A stretch of DNA of 64,000 nucleotides from Pseudomonas syringae CC1557. GTDB taxonomy: Bacteria > Pseudomonadota > Gammaproteobacteria > Pseudomonadales > Pseudomonadaceae. Within the stretch, counting starts at the first letter, position 1; each line of letters opens with the position of its first letter. The stretch is from assembly GCF_000452705.1 (NCBI RefSeq), contig NZ_CP007014.1, positions 4,155,501 to 4,219,500 on the forward strand, given 5' to 3'. The notes beneath the pieces were generated by a model, which worked only from the letters and a program-made list of their open reading frames with translations, was not told where the DNA came from and did not search any database. Made by a program: the position numbers and the translations under genes. Below, in pieces: positions 53,429 to 63,179 of the stretch.

Positions 53429-53764
53429 GATAGTTCCTTGATAAGTCGGGTTAGGCCTCCACGTATCCCAATGACCAACCAGTGGCATCTGCCAAGGGCA
53501 CCCAGGTCATCGTGTCGACACGTGTGTGGGTTTGTACTTCAAGGACGGACCTTGGAAAGCGGCGCATTTTATATCACAAAAGGGAAGAGAACGGAACTCC
53601 CATCAAGTTCTTGTTTTACTTTGCATTTAGCACCCTCTGGAATGAGCCATCGAATGCTGCAGGAATGCCTTATAGAAGGAAGCGATGATCACCCGGCGCA
53701 GACGGTCTGATAGAATTACGGCTTTGCGCACCAGCCGCGTGCCAGACACGTCGAGAGATTCTGT
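53429..53764. promoter_or_regulatory. Divergent rpsB / map intergenic region with rpsB leader
   Basis: These 336 bases hold the start points of two essential genes read in opposite directions. Leftward, TATAAA (plus-strand TTTATA near 53568-53573) could be a -10 element for rpsB, leaving a leader of about 130 bases before the ATG, long enough for the conserved S2-autoregulated leader known in gammaproteobacteria. Rightward, TGATAGAATTACGG near 53708-53721 contains TAGAAT, a plausible -10 for map. No other gene is visible. Confidence 0.5.
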
Positions 53765-54547
53765 ATGACCATCACCCTCAAAACTCCGGAAGACATCGAA
53801 AAGATGCGCATCGCCGGCCGTCTGGCCGCCGACGTTCTGGAAATGATCGCCCCCCATGTCAAGCCAGGCGTGACCACCGAAGAGCTCGACCGCATCTGCC
53901 ATGACTATATCGTCAATGAACAGAAGGCGATTCCTGCTCCGCTGAATTACCGGGGCTTCCCCAAGTCGATCTGTACCTCGATCAATCAGGTGGTCTGCCA
54001 CGGCATCCCGAGCGACAAGAAGCTCAAGGACGGCGACTCGCTGAACATCGACGTCACTGTTATCAAGGACGGCTACCACGGCGACACCAGCCGAATGTTC
54101 CATGTCGGCACCGTCCCGGTATGGGCCGAACGCCTGTCGAAAGTGACTCAGGAATGCCTGTACAAGGCCATCGAGATTGTCAAGCCGGGTACTCATCTGG
54201 GTGACATCGGCGCCGTCATCCAGAAACACGCGGAAAAGAACGGTTTTTCAGTGGTGCGCGACTTCTGCGGCCATGGCATTGGCAAAGTGTTTCACGAGGA
54301 GCCGCAGATCATGCACTTCGGCGAAGCAGGCACCGGCATCCAGTTGAAGGAAGGCATGACCTTCACCATTGAACCCATGATCAATCAGGGCCGCCCGGAA
54401 ACCAAGATTCTTGGCGACGGCTGGACTGCGATCACCAAGGATCGCAAGCTTTCGGCGCAATGGGAGCACACGCTGCTGGTGACCGCCGACGGTTACGAAA
54501 TCTTCACTTTACGCAGCGACGACACCATTGCACAAAGGGCTCCCTGA
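53765..54547 (+). CDS. map: Methionine aminopeptidase Map
   Basis: Map removes the initiator methionine from nascent proteins. The 260-residue type I enzyme (no N-terminal extension) carries the metal ligands in LNIDVTVIKDGYHGDTSRMF (two aspartates), the His in FCGHGIGKVFHEEP, and the two glutamates in FTIEPM and AQWEHTLLV. The early conserved His is in NQVVCHGIPS. It is divergent from rpsB, a widely conserved pairing, and precedes glnD by 66 bases. Confidence 0.99.
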   Translation: MTITLKTPEDIEKMRIAGRLAADVLEMIAPHVKPGVTTEELDRICHDYIVNEQKAIPAPLNYRGFPKSICTSINQVVCHGIPSDKKLKDGDSLNIDVTVIKDGYHGDTSRMFHVGTVPVWAERLSKVTQECLYKAIEIVKPGTHLGDIGAVIQKHAEKNGFSVVRDFCGHGIGKVFHEEPQIMHFGEAGTGIQLKEGMTFTIEPMINQGRPETKILGDGWTAITKDRKLSAQWEHTLLVTADGYEIFTLRSDDTIAQRAP

Positions 54548-54613
54548 CCCGAGTCTGCATGGCTGAATACCCGATTGAACACCCGCAACGCCCGACATGA
54601 GGAATGCAGTTCC

Positions 54614-57310
54614 ATGCCGCAAGTAGATCCCGACCTGTTCGATCGCGGCCAGTTCCAGGCCGAACTGGCCTTGAAAGCCAGCCCCATCGCGGCTTTCAAG
54701 AAAGCCATCCGCCGCGCCAGAGACGTGCTTGACGAGCGTTTCAGGTCGGGTCGTGACATTCGGCGGCTGATCGAGGATCGGGCCTGGTTCGTGGACAACA
54801 TCCTGCAAAAGGCCTGGGACCAGTTCAACTGGAGCGAGGACGCTGACATCGCGCTGCTGGCGGTAGGCGGTTACGGCCGCGGTGAACTGCATCCCTGGTC
54901 GGACATCGACCTGCTGATCCTGCTGGACAGTGACGACCACGAGGTCTTCCGCGAACCTATCGAGGGTTTTCTCACGCTGCTGTGGGACATTGGCCTTGAA
55001 GTCGGGCAAAGCGTGCGCTCTGTCGATGAGTGCGCCCAGGAAGGGCGGGCTGACCTGACGGTCATCACCAACCTGATGGAAAGTCGCACCATCGCCGGGC
55101 CTGAGCACCTGCGCCAACGCATGCTGGAAGTCACCAGCACGCGGCATATGTGGCCGAGCAAGGATTTCTTCCTCGCCAAACACGCCGAGCAGAAAAAGCG
55201 CCATCACAAGTACAACGACACCGAATACAACCTGGAACCCAACGTCAAAGGCTCACCCGGCGGGCTGCGGGATATCCAGACCATCCTCTGGGTTGCACGA
55301 CGCCAGTACGGCACGCTGAACCTGCACGCCCTGGCAGGCGAAGGTTTTCTGCTGGGCAGTGAAAACGCGTTGCTCGCCTCCTCCCAGGAGTTCCTCTGGA
55401 AAGTGCGCTATGCGCTGCACATGCTGGCCGGACGTTCCGAAGACCGACTGCTGTTCGACTACCAGCGCAGCATCGCCAGCCTGCTGGGCTATGAAGACAA
55501 TGACGCCAAGCTCGCCATCGAGCGTTTCATGCAAAAGTACTACCGCGTGGTCATGAGCATCGCCGAACTGAGCGACCTCATCATCCAGCATTTCGAGGAA
55601 GTGATTCTTTCCGAAGACAGTGGTACGCCGCAGCCGATCAATTCGCGCTTCCAGCTGCATGACGGCTATATAGAAGCGACCCATGCGAACGTATTCAAAC
55701 GCACTCCGTTCGCGATGCTCGAAATCTTTGTGCTGATGGCCCAGCATCCGGAGATCAAGGGGGTGCGCGCCGACACCATTCGCCTGTTGCGCGAGCACCG
55801 GCACCTGATCAACGACGACTTCCGCAACGATATCCGCAATACCAGCCTGTTCATCGAGCTGTTCAAATGCGAGATGGGCATTCATCGCAACCTGCGACGC
55901 ATGAACCGCTACGGAATTCTCGGCCTTTATCTGCCGGAGTTTGGCCATATCGTGGGGCAGATGCAGCATGACCTGTTCCACATCTATACCGTCGATGCGC
56001 ACACGCTGAATCTGATCAAGCACCTGCGCAAGCTGCAATACACCGAAGTGTCGGAGAAATTTCCACTGGCCAGCAAGATCATGGCTCGCCTGCCCAAGGC
56101 CGAGCTTATCTACCTGGCCGGGCTGTATCACGACATCGGCAAGGGTCGTGGCGGTGATCACTCGGAGCTGGGCGCAGTGGACGCGCAAGCGTTCGGCAAG
56201 CGTCATCAATTGCCTGACTGGGACACCCGGCTGATCGTCTGGCTGGTGAGCAACCATCTGGTGATGTCGACCACCGCACAGCGCAAAGACTTGTCCGACC
56301 CGCAGGTCATCCATGATTTCGCCCAGTTCGTCGGCGACGAAGTGCATCTGGACTATCTGTACGTGCTGACCGTCGCCGACATCAACGCGACCAATCCGAC
56401 CCTGTGGAATTCATGGCGCGCCAGCCTGTTGCGCCAGCTGTATACCGAGACCAAGCGCGCCCTGCGTCGCGGCCTGGAAAACCCGGTCGACCGTGAAGAG
56501 CAGATACGCCGCACGCAGATTGCGGCACTGGATATCCTGGTGCGCAACGGCACCGATCCTGATGATGTCGAGCAGCTATGGTCAGCACTGGGCGACGATT
56601 ACTTCCTGCGCCACACCGCTGGCGACGTTGCCTGGCACAGCGACGCCATCCTGCAACAACCCTCCGATGGCGGCCCGCTGGTGCTGATCAAGGAAACCAC
56701 TCAACGCGAATTCGAGGGCGGTACGCAGATCTTTATTTATGCGCCGGATCAGCATGACTTCTTCGCGGTGACCGTAGCCGCGATGGACCAATTGAACCTG
56801 AACATTCACGACGCGCGCATCATCACATCCAGCAGCCAGTTCACACTCGACACCTACATCGTGCTGGATCATGAAGGCGGCTCGATCGGCAACAATCCGG
56901 AGCGTATTCAGGATATCCGCGACGGCCTGACCGAAGCCCTGCACAACCCGGATGATTACCCGACGATCATCAAGCGACGCGTGCCCCGCCAGCTCAAGCA
57001 CTTCGCGTTTGCGCCGCAGGTCACCATTCACAATGATGCGCAGCGTCCGGTGACCGTACTGGAACTGCTGGCCCCGGATCGACCCGGCCTGCTGGCTCGG
57101 GTCGGCAAGATCTTCCTGGAGTTCGACCTGTCCCTGCAGAACGCCAAGATTGCGACCCTGGGCGAACGCGTGGAAGACGTTTTCTTCATCACCGACGCCA
57201 ACAATCAGCCCCTGTCCGATCCGCAGCTGTGCAGCCAGTTGCAGGAAGCAATCGTCAAGCAATTGAGCGTCAACCCGGATGCCAGCGGCGATCTGCGGAT
57301 CAGCATATGA
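54614..57310 (+). CDS. glnD: Bifunctional uridylyltransferase / uridylyl-removing enzyme GlnD
   Basis: GlnD senses glutamine and uridylylates or deuridylylates PII proteins to control nitrogen metabolism. The 898-residue protein has the nucleotidyltransferase motif [19 protein letters not shown] at about 85-103, the PII-UTase linker with [20 protein letters not shown], an HD hydrolase domain with [16 protein letters not shown] near residue 506, and two C-terminal ACT domains (from about 705 and 812, the second beginning [19 protein letters not shown]). ATG 54614 ([13 protein letters not shown]) was selected over an upstream frame. It precedes dapC by 51 bases. Confidence 0.97.
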   Translation: MPQVDPDLFDRGQFQAELALKASPIAAFKKAIRRARDVLDERFRSGRDIRRLIEDRAWFVDNILQKAWDQFNWSEDADIALLAVGGYGRGELHPWSDIDLLILLDSDDHEVFREPIEGFLTLLWDIGLEVGQSVRSVDECAQEGRADLTVITNLMESRTIAGPEHLRQRMLEVTSTRHMWPSKDFFLAKHAEQKKRHHKYNDTEYNLEPNVKGSPGGLRDIQTILWVARRQYGTLNLHALAGEGFLLGSENALLASSQEFLWKVRYALHMLAGRSEDRLLFDYQRSIASLLGYEDNDAKLAIERFMQKYYRVVMSIAELSDLIIQHFEEVILSEDSGTPQPINSRFQLHDGYIEATHANVFKRTPFAMLEIFVLMAQHPEIKGVRADTIRLLREHRHLINDDFRNDIRNTSLFIELFKCEMGIHRNLRRMNRYGILGLYLPEFGHIVGQMQHDLFHIYTVDAHTLNLIKHLRKLQYTEVSEKFPLASKIMARLPKAELIYLAGLYHDIGKGRGGDHSELGAVDAQAFGKRHQLPDWDTRLIVWLVSNHLVMSTTAQRKDLSDPQVIHDFAQFVGDEVHLDYLYVLTVADINATNPTLWNSWRASLLRQLYTETKRALRRGLENPVDREEQIRRTQIAALDILVRNGTDPDDVEQLWSALGDDYFLRHTAGDVAWHSDAILQQPSDGGPLVLIKETTQREFEGGTQIFIYAPDQHDFFAVTVAAMDQLNLNIHDARIITSSSQFTLDTYIVLDHEGGSIGNNPERIQDIRDGLTEALHNPDDYPTIIKRRVPRQLKHFAFAPQVTIHNDAQRPVTVLELLAPDRPGLLARVGKIFLEFDLSLQNAKIATLGERVEDVFFITDANNQPLSDPQLCSQLQEAIVKQLSVNPDASGDLRISI

Positions 57311-57361
57311 ACACTCGACCACACGAATCGGCTCAACGAAGCTCATCGAGGAACACGCTCC

Positions 57362-58555
57362 ATGAATAACGCCATGCAACTGCTTCAGCCCTACCCTTTC
57401 GAGAAGCTTCGCGCTTTGCTGGGCGGCGTGACGCCTAACCCGGAAAAACGCCCGGTGGCACTGTCGATTGGCGAACCGAAGCACCGCTCACCGGATTTCG
57501 TTGCCAGGGCGCTTGCAGACAACCTCGATCAAATGGCGGTTTACCCCACTACATTGGGCATCCCCGCGCTGCGCGAGGCGATTGCCGGCTGGTGCAGCCG
57601 CCGCTTCGGCGTGCCTGAAGGCTGGATTGATCCGGCACGCAACGTACTGCCGGTCAACGGCACCCGCGAGGCGCTGTTTGCATTTACCCAAACCGTGGTC
57701 AATCGCGGCGATGACGCTCTGGTCATCAGTCCGAACCCGTTTTATCAGATCTACGAAGGTGCCGCGTTTCTGGCGGGCGCCAAGCCGCACTATCTGCCGT
57801 GCCTGGATCAGAACGGCTTCAACCCTGATTTCGACGCGGTCAGCCCGGACATCTGGCAACGTTGCCAGATTCTGTTCCTGTGCTCGCCGGGCAACCCGAC
57901 CGGTGCGCTGATTCCGGTAGAAACGCTGAAAAAGCTTATTGCCCTGGCCGATCAGTACGATTTCGTGATTGCCGCTGACGAATGCTACAGCGAGCTGTAC
58001 TTCGACGAACAGACGCCACCACCGGGTCTGCTCAGTGCCTGTGTAGAGCTGGGCCGCAAGGACTTCAAGCGCTGCGTGGTCTTCCACAGCCTGTCCAAGC
58101 GCTCCAACCTGCCGGGGCTGCGTTCCGGATTCGTCGCCGGGGATGCCGAGATCCTCAAGGCGTTCCTGCTGTATCGCACGTACCACGGCTGCGCCATGCC
58201 GGTTCAGACTCAACTGGCCAGCATTGCCGCCTGGAACGACGAAGCCCATGTGCGTGCCAACCGGGACCTGTACCGCGAGAAATTCGACGCGGTGCTCGAC
58301 ATCCTGGCCCCGGTCCTGGACGTGCAGCGTCCGGACGGCGGGTTTTACCTGTGGCCAAACGTAGGCACCGACGACGCCGCATTTTGCCGTGATCTGTTTG
58401 TTGACCAGCACGTCACCGCAGTGCCGGGCTCGTATCTGTCGCGGGAAGTCGATGGCGTCAACCCGGGTGCCGGGCGAGTACGACTGGCATTGGTCGCGCC
58501 GCTGGCCGAGTGCATCGAGGCTGCCGAACGTATCCGCGCCTTCCTGAGCAAATAG
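57362..58555 (+). CDS. dapC: Succinyldiaminopimelate transaminase DapC
   Basis: DapC exchanges the amino group between glutamate and N-succinyl-2-amino-6-ketopimelate in the succinylase route to lysine and diaminopimelate. The 397-residue PLP enzyme (fold type I) has FLCSPGNPTGALIPV, FVIAADECYSELYFDE, and the PLP-lysine block FHSLSKRSNLPGLRSGF with the lysine near residue 246. dapD and dapE are encoded downstream in the window, so three consecutive steps of the pathway are here. Its end is followed by an imperfect hairpin near 58570-58600. Confidence 0.95.
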   Translation: MNNAMQLLQPYPFEKLRALLGGVTPNPEKRPVALSIGEPKHRSPDFVARALADNLDQMAVYPTTLGIPALREAIAGWCSRRFGVPEGWIDPARNVLPVNGTREALFAFTQTVVNRGDDALVISPNPFYQIYEGAAFLAGAKPHYLPCLDQNGFNPDFDAVSPDIWQRCQILFLCSPGNPTGALIPVETLKKLIALADQYDFVIAADECYSELYFDEQTPPPGLLSACVELGRKDFKRCVVFHSLSKRSNLPGLRSGFVAGDAEILKAFLLYRTYHGCAMPVQTQLASIAAWNDEAHVRANRDLYREKFDAVLDILAPVLDVQRPDGGFYLWPNVGTDDAAFCRDLFVDQHVTAVPGSYLSREVDGVNPGAGRVRLALVAPLAECIEAAERIRAFLSK

Positions 58556-58648
58556 GGCACGTGTGAAATCACCCTGTTGCACGCAATGTGCGGCAGGGCG
58601 AATCACTACCAGCAGTTGTTCCTCATGGGCTAGTTCTCGACGGTCTGA

Positions 58649-58879
58649 TTACTGACGAGTACGCATTTTTTCTGCCACCCAGCCGACCGCCCAGCTCACA
58701 GGGTCGCGAGACTGCATGGGCAGCAGCGGCTTGCCTTCCCGCGCAGCCAACCGACCTTCAGCCTCGGCCTCGCCGTGTATCCAGAGCGTGCTTTGTTTGA
58801 ATCCGTCGGCACGCTGCCGCTCCCGGTAATAACGTTGCCGTACAAGCGCATCCTGACGCTTTCTCTCTTGCTCAGACAT
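58649..58879 (-). CDS. Small charged protein of unknown function (76 aa)
   Basis: This small frame lies between dapC and the ArsC-like gene on the opposite strand. It encodes 76 residues from ATG 58879 (MSEQERKRQDALVRQRYYRE), with a highly basic first half. The pattern RQRYYRERQRADGFKQSTLW resembles the N-termini of small MazE-like or ribbon-helix-helix antitoxins (basic region, RxxxGxxxVxxWI), and it ends VSWAVGWVAEKMRTRQ. No toxin gene is adjacent. I recognise no named family. The start is set at the ATG with only a weak ribosome site; the extended frame to 58933 is less likely. Confidence 0.6.
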   Translation of the reverse strand: MSEQERKRQDALVRQRYYRERQRADGFKQSTLWIHGEAEAEGRLAAREGKPLLPMQSRDPVSWAVGWVAEKMRTRQ

Positions 58880-59112
58880 AACGCACCCAGCCTTCAAGTG
58901 GAAAACAATCATTGCCCGCATAGGGCTTGCCACTCAAGCGTGCACGAGTGAAGTTTTATTAATGATGGTTAGGGTTATTATCTAGTTTTTGTTCAGCAGC
59001 GGTTTCGACGCTGTCACAACACCAAACGGGTTGTCGTGGCATAATGCGCGGCTGAATTGCAAGGAGAAGCAGCGGGGAGTAACGAGCAAGATCAGCCACC
59101 CCGCCCAAAACA

Positions 59113-59460
59113 ATGACTTACACTCTATTTGGCATCAAAGCCTGCGACACCATGAAAAAGGCTCGTACCTGGCTCGATGAACATGCCGTGAGCTACGACT
59201 TTCATGATTACAAGACGCTGGGTATCGACCGTGAGCACCTGACGCAGTGGTGCGACGAGCATGGCTGGCAAGTGGTGCTGAACCGCGCAGGCACCACTTT
59301 TCGCAAGCTCGACGACGGACAGAAGGCCGATCTCGACCAGGCGAAAGCCATCGAACTGATGCTCGCGCAGCCATCCATGATCAAGCGTCCGGTGCTTGAT
59401 CTGGGCGACAAGACCCTGATTGGTTTCAAACCAGACCTGTATACAGCGGCTTTACAGTAA
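59113..59460 (+). CDS. ArsC/Spx-family reductase (YffB-like)
   Basis: This 115-residue thioredoxin-fold protein begins TYTLFGIKACDTMKKARTWL, with Cys11 in the ArsC-type CxxxxxA active-site position, and has the conserved KRPVLDLGDKTLIGFKPD end. It belongs to the YffB branch of the ArsC family, not a proven arsenate reductase: the three arsenate-binding arginines and a second redox cysteine are not evident. It lies just upstream of dapD, the same order as in E. coli (yffB-dapE) and other Pseudomonas, suggesting possible co-transcription. Substrate unknown. Confidence 0.85.
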   Translation: MTYTLFGIKACDTMKKARTWLDEHAVSYDFHDYKTLGIDREHLTQWCDEHGWQVVLNRAGTTFRKLDDGQKADLDQAKAIELMLAQPSMIKRPVLDLGDKTLIGFKPDLYTAALQ

Positions 59461-59507
59461 GCCAGAGCGCTACTGAAAGCCCCTTGATTAAGTTAAGAGG
59501 TATTTGC

Positions 59508-60542
59508 ATGTCCACTACCCTGTTCAGCCTGGCCTTCGGCGTCGGCACTCAAAATCGTCAAGGCGCGTGGCTGGAAGTGTTTTACGCCCAGCCGCTGATC
59601 AATCCATCGCCAGCACTGGTTGCCGCGATTGCGCCAGTTCTGGATTACACCGATGGCAACAAGGCCATCACCTTCACGGTAGACATGGCGTACAAGCTGG
59701 CCGAGGCCGTCAAGCCGGTCGACAGCACTCAAGCCGCACTGCTGACCCGTCTGGCCGAAAGCCAGAAGCCGCTGGTCGCCACACTGCTGGCCGAAGACGG
59801 CACGCTGACATCGACTCCCGAGGCGTACCTCAAGCTGCACCTGCTGTCGCATCGTCTGGTCAAGCCGCATGGCCTGAACCTGGCCGGCATCTTTCCGTTG
59901 CTGCCAAACGTCGCCTGGACCAGCCACGGCGCAGTCGATCTGGGTGAACTGGCCGAACGCCAACTCGAAGCGCGCCTCAAGGGCGAACTGCTGGAAGTGT
60001 TCTCGGTCGACAAATTCCCGAAAATGACCGACTACGTGGTGCCGAGCGGCGTGCGTATCGCTGATAGCGCGCGCGTGCGCCTGGGTGCCTACATTGGCGA
60101 AGGCACCACCGTAATGCACGAAGGCTTCGTCAACTTCAACGGCGGCACTGAAGGCCCCGGCATGATCGAAGGCCGTGTTTCGGCAGGCGTATTCGTCGGC
60201 AAGGGCTCGGACCTGGGTGGCGGTTGCTCGACCATGGGCACGCTGTCCGGTGGCGGCAACATAATCATCAAGGTAGGCGAAGGCTGCCTGATCGGCGCCA
60301 ACGCCGGTATCGGCATACCGCTGGGTGATCGCAACACCGTGGAGTCGGGTCTGTATGTGACCGCAGGCACCAAGGTCGCACTGCTTGATGAAAACAACGA
60401 GCTGGTCAAGATCGTCAAGGCGCGCGAACTGGCCGGCCAGAACGATCTGCTGTTCCGTCGCAACTCGCAGACCGGCGCTGTGGAATGCAAGACCCACAAG
60501 TCGGCTGTCGAGCTGAACGAAGCACTGCACGCTCATAACTGA
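59508..60542 (+). CDS. dapD: 2,3,4,5-tetrahydropyridine-2,6-dicarboxylate N-succinyltransferase DapD
   Basis: DapD succinylates tetrahydrodipicolinate, the step before DapC, in lysine and diaminopimelate synthesis. The 344-residue product is the longer DapD type found in Pseudomonas and actinobacteria rather than the E. coli 274-residue type. The middle and C-terminal parts form the left-handed beta-helix (GAYIGEGTTVMHEGFVNFNG and following repeats with SDLGGGCSTMGTLSGGG). AAGAGG precedes ATG 59508 (MSTTLFSLAFGVG). A palindrome follows the stop. Confidence 0.95.
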   Translation: MSTTLFSLAFGVGTQNRQGAWLEVFYAQPLINPSPALVAAIAPVLDYTDGNKAITFTVDMAYKLAEAVKPVDSTQAALLTRLAESQKPLVATLLAEDGTLTSTPEAYLKLHLLSHRLVKPHGLNLAGIFPLLPNVAWTSHGAVDLGELAERQLEARLKGELLEVFSVDKFPKMTDYVVPSGVRIADSARVRLGAYIGEGTTVMHEGFVNFNGGTEGPGMIEGRVSAGVFVGKGSDLGGGCSTMGTLSGGGNIIIKVGEGCLIGANAGIGIPLGDRNTVESGLYVTAGTKVALLDENNELVKIVKARELAGQNDLLFRRNSQTGAVECKTHKSAVELNEALHAHN

Positions 60543-60550
60543 CGCTGTGT

Positions 60551-60582
60551 GCGGGTTCAAAGCCCTGCGGCTTTGAATCCGC
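60551..60582. other. Long palindrome between dapD and csdA
   Basis: GCGGGTTCAAAGCC and GGCTTTGAATCCGC are nearly perfect reverse complements (14 bases, one mismatch) around CTGC. It lies nine bases after the dapD stop and before csdA. There is no T-run, so it may be an mRNA-stabilising or weak terminating element rather than a classic terminator. Confidence 0.55.
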
Positions 60583-60602
60583 TGCCACGAGCCGGATAAA
60601 CA

Positions 60603-61808
60603 ATGCCCCTCACCTCTCTCTGGCGTGCTGACTTTCCAGCCATCGCCGCACTGCAACGGCAAGGCCAGACCTATCTGGACAACGCCGCCACCACGCAAAA
60701 ACCGCAGGCATTGATCGATGCCCTGACCCACTATTACGCCAACGGTGCCGCTAATGTGCATCGTGCGCAGCATCTGCCCGGCGCCCACGCCACTCAGGCG
60801 TTCGAAGACAGTCGCCGCAAGGCTGCGCACTGGCTCAACGTCGGTGACAGCGGGCAAATCATTTTCACCCACGGCGCAACCTCGGCGCTCAACCTGCTGG
60901 CCTACGGGCTGGAGCATGAGTTCGCGGTGGGCGACGAGATCGTCATCAGCGCGCTGGAGCACCATGCCAACCTGCTGCCGTGGCAGCAAATGGCCCAGCG
61001 ACGCCATCTGAAACTGGTGATTCTGCCGATCGACGCCAACGGCGTGATCGATACCGATGCCGCAGCCAGTCTGATCGGACCGCGCACACGTCTACTGGCA
61101 GTCAGTCAGCTCTCCAACGTACTCGGCACCCGGCAACCGCTGGCCCGCCTGATTGCGCTGGCCAGGGCTCAGGGGGCGCTGACCGTGGTGGATGGCGCGC
61201 AAGGCGTCGTGCACGGTCGCCACGACGTGCAGGCACTGGGCTGCGATTTCTATGTATTTTCCAGTCACAAGCTTTACGGGCCGGAAGGACTGGGTGTGCT
61301 TTATGGCCGCAACGACGCACTGCAGAGACTGACGCACTGGCAGTATGGCGGCGAGATGGTACTGACTGCCGATTATCAGCGGGCGACGTTCAGACCCGCG
61401 CCACTGGGCTTCGAGGCCGGCACACCGCCCATCGCCAGCGTAATCGGTCTGGGCGCAACGCTCGATTATCTAAGCAGCCTCGATCATCACGCAGTGGCGG
61501 AGCATGAAGCCAACCTGCATCGTCGGCTCCTGGAAGGCCTGCAACAGCGTGATGGCATTCAGGTGCTCGGCGACCCGGACCTCGCACTGGTCAGCTTCGC
61601 CGTTGACGGCGTTCATAATGCCGACCTTGCGCACCTGCTGACCGAGCAGGGTATCGCCGTGCGAGCAGGTCATCACTGTGCGATGCCGCTGTTCACAACA
61701 CTCGGTCTGCCCGGTGCAATACGGGCTTCGCTGGCGTTTTATAACGATTCTGACGACCTGCTACGTTTTTTCAGCGCACTGGATCAGGCACTGGAACTGC
61801 TTCGATGA
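60603..61808 (+). CDS. csdA: Cysteine desulfurase CsdA
   Basis: CsdA removes sulfur from cysteine and passes it to CsdE, supplying the CSD system. The 401-residue PLP enzyme is of the SufS/CsdA type: PLP lysine K223 in SSHKLYGPEGLG, and the catalytic Cys359 in AGHHCAMPLF, within the extended-loop region of the type II desulfurases. It overlaps csdE by four bases, and tcdA lies just beyond on the opposite strand. The complete csdA-csdE-tcdA set supports the name over SufS. Confidence 0.93.
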   Translation: MPLTSLWRADFPAIAALQRQGQTYLDNAATTQKPQALIDALTHYYANGAANVHRAQHLPGAHATQAFEDSRRKAAHWLNVGDSGQIIFTHGATSALNLLAYGLEHEFAVGDEIVISALEHHANLLPWQQMAQRRHLKLVILPIDANGVIDTDAAASLIGPRTRLLAVSQLSNVLGTRQPLARLIALARAQGALTVVDGAQGVVHGRHDVQALGCDFYVFSSHKLYGPEGLGVLYGRNDALQRLTHWQYGGEMVLTADYQRATFRPAPLGFEAGTPPIASVIGLGATLDYLSSLDHHAVAEHEANLHRRLLEGLQQRDGIQVLGDPDLALVSFAVDGVHNADLAHLLTEQGIAVRAGHHCAMPLFTTLGLPGAIRASLAFYNDSDDLLRFFSALDQALELLR

Positions 61809-62212
61809 CGGTTCCCGCGCAGGCACTTGTTGCGCTGGAAACCTTTGCGCAACTACAGGGCTGGGAACAGCGCGCACGCCTGCTCATGCAGTGGGGCGAC
61901 CGTCTGCCGCCGCTGGACGATCAGCAGAAGTCGGATGAGCACCTGGTGCATGGCTGCGAAAGCAAGGTCTGGCTGACCGGTGAAATCAGCGCCCATGGCT
62001 GGCAGTTCCGTGCCAGCAGCGACGCACGACTGATTCGCGGGCTGGTTGCGCTGTTGCTCGCACGGGTCAACGGGCTTTCAGCAGAGGAGCTGGAACGCGT
62101 GGACCTGCCTGACTGGTTCACTCAACTGGGGCTGAGCCGCCAGCTTTCACCTTCGCGCAGCAACGGCCTGAACGCCGTGCTGCAAAGGATGCGTGAGCTT
62201 ACTCAAGCCTGA
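61805..62212 (+). CDS. csdE: Sulfur acceptor protein CsdE
   Basis: CsdE (SufE family) accepts persulfide sulfur from CsdA at a conserved cysteine and forms the CsdA-CsdE-CsdL (TcdA) complex. The 135-residue protein carries Cys51 in LVHGCESKVWL, the family's active cysteine, and the end FTQLGLSRQLSPSRSNGLNA is typical. Start GATGA overlaps csdA. It converges on tcdA with a ten-base overlap of the two coding ends. Confidence 0.95.
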   Translation: MTVPAQALVALETFAQLQGWEQRARLLMQWGDRLPPLDDQQKSDEHLVHGCESKVWLTGEISAHGWQFRASSDARLIRGLVALLLARVNGLSAEELERVDLPDWFTQLGLSRQLSPSRSNGLNAVLQRMRELTQA

Positions 62213-63033
62213 TTGGCAGTAACCGGCAGAGGCTTGACCCGCTCGGAAGGCCGCCGTGTACCTGCGACCAGCTTGTCTACCGCACGGGTGGCGGCAACCA
62301 TACCAAACGTTGCGGTCACCATCATCACTGCACCGAAGCCACCGGCACAGTCCAGCTTGACGCCATCGCCGACGAACTTCTTTTCCAGACAGATACTGCC
62401 ATCCGGCTTCGGATAACGCAGTTGTTCGGTGGAAAACACACAGGGCACGCTGTAGTGGCGGTTCGGGGTGCGGGAAAAGCCGTAGTCGCGGCGCAAGGTC
62501 GAACGCACCTTGGAGGCCAGCGGGTCGTTAAAGGTGCGGTTCAGGTCGGCGATCTGAATCAGGGTCGGATCAATCTGCCCGCCTGCCCCGCCGGTGGTGA
62601 CCATCTGAATCTTGCGGCGCTTGCACCAGGAAATCAGCGCGGCTTTGGCGTTGACACTGTCGATACAGTCGATCACAAAGTCCATGTCCGGGGTAATGCA
62701 CTCGGCCATGGTGTCGCGGGTCACGAAATCCGCCACCGCGTGGACGACGCAATCAGGGTTGATCGCCCGAATACGCTCGGCCATCACCTCGACCTTCGGC
62801 CTCCCGACCGTGCTGTCCAGCGCATGCAGCTGGCGGTTGCTGTTGCTGACACAAACATCGTCCATGTCGAACAACGATATCTCGCCGACGCCACTGCGCG
62901 CCATGGCTTCTGCCGCCCAGGAACCCACACCGCCGATACCGACCACCGCCACATGAGCCGCACGCAGACGTGCCAGCCCTTCGATGCCGTACAAACGGGC
63001 GATGCCTGCGAAACGTGGATCGTCTGTGCTCAT
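62203..63033 (-). CDS. tcdA: tRNA threonylcarbamoyladenosine dehydratase TcdA (CsdL)
   Basis: TcdA uses ATP to cyclise N6-threonylcarbamoyladenosine of tRNA position 37 into ct6A. The 276-residue E1/ThiF-like protein has the nucleotide-binding HVAVVGIGGVGSWAAEAMAR, the conserved SLFDMDDVCVSNSNRQ, and the ID-C-SVNAK loop (FVIDCIDSVNAKAALISW). It acts with the CsdA-CsdE pair, encoded on the opposite strand just before. ATG 63033 (MSTDDPRFAGIARLY) was chosen. Together with TrmO, it works on the same A37 modification. Confidence 0.96.
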   Translation of the reverse strand: MSTDDPRFAGIARLYGIEGLARLRAAHVAVVGIGGVGSWAAEAMARSGVGEISLFDMDDVCVSNSNRQLHALDSTVGRPKVEVMAERIRAINPDCVVHAVADFVTRDTMAECITPDMDFVIDCIDSVNAKAALISWCKRRKIQMVTTGGAGGQIDPTLIQIADLNRTFNDPLASKVRSTLRRDYGFSRTPNRHYSVPCVFSTEQLRYPKPDGSICLEKKFVGDGVKLDCAGGFGAVMMVTATFGMVAATRAVDKLVAGTRRPSERVKPLPVTANQA

Positions 63034-63179
63034 GATCAATACCCCTAAAACCGGCGCGCATTATAGAGGGAGATGAGCCTCAGGGCATCTCTCCATACCA
63101 GCACGCGGTCAGAAACCAGCCATTGCAGCCGTGTTCGTCATATCCAGGCATTGGCCTGAGCGTTTTTGCTTTAAGATAA

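Noticed and set aside
59493..61007. A 504-codon minus-strand frame across dapD and csdA
   Set aside because: It runs antisense through two well-identified genes and has no family signature or ribosome site.
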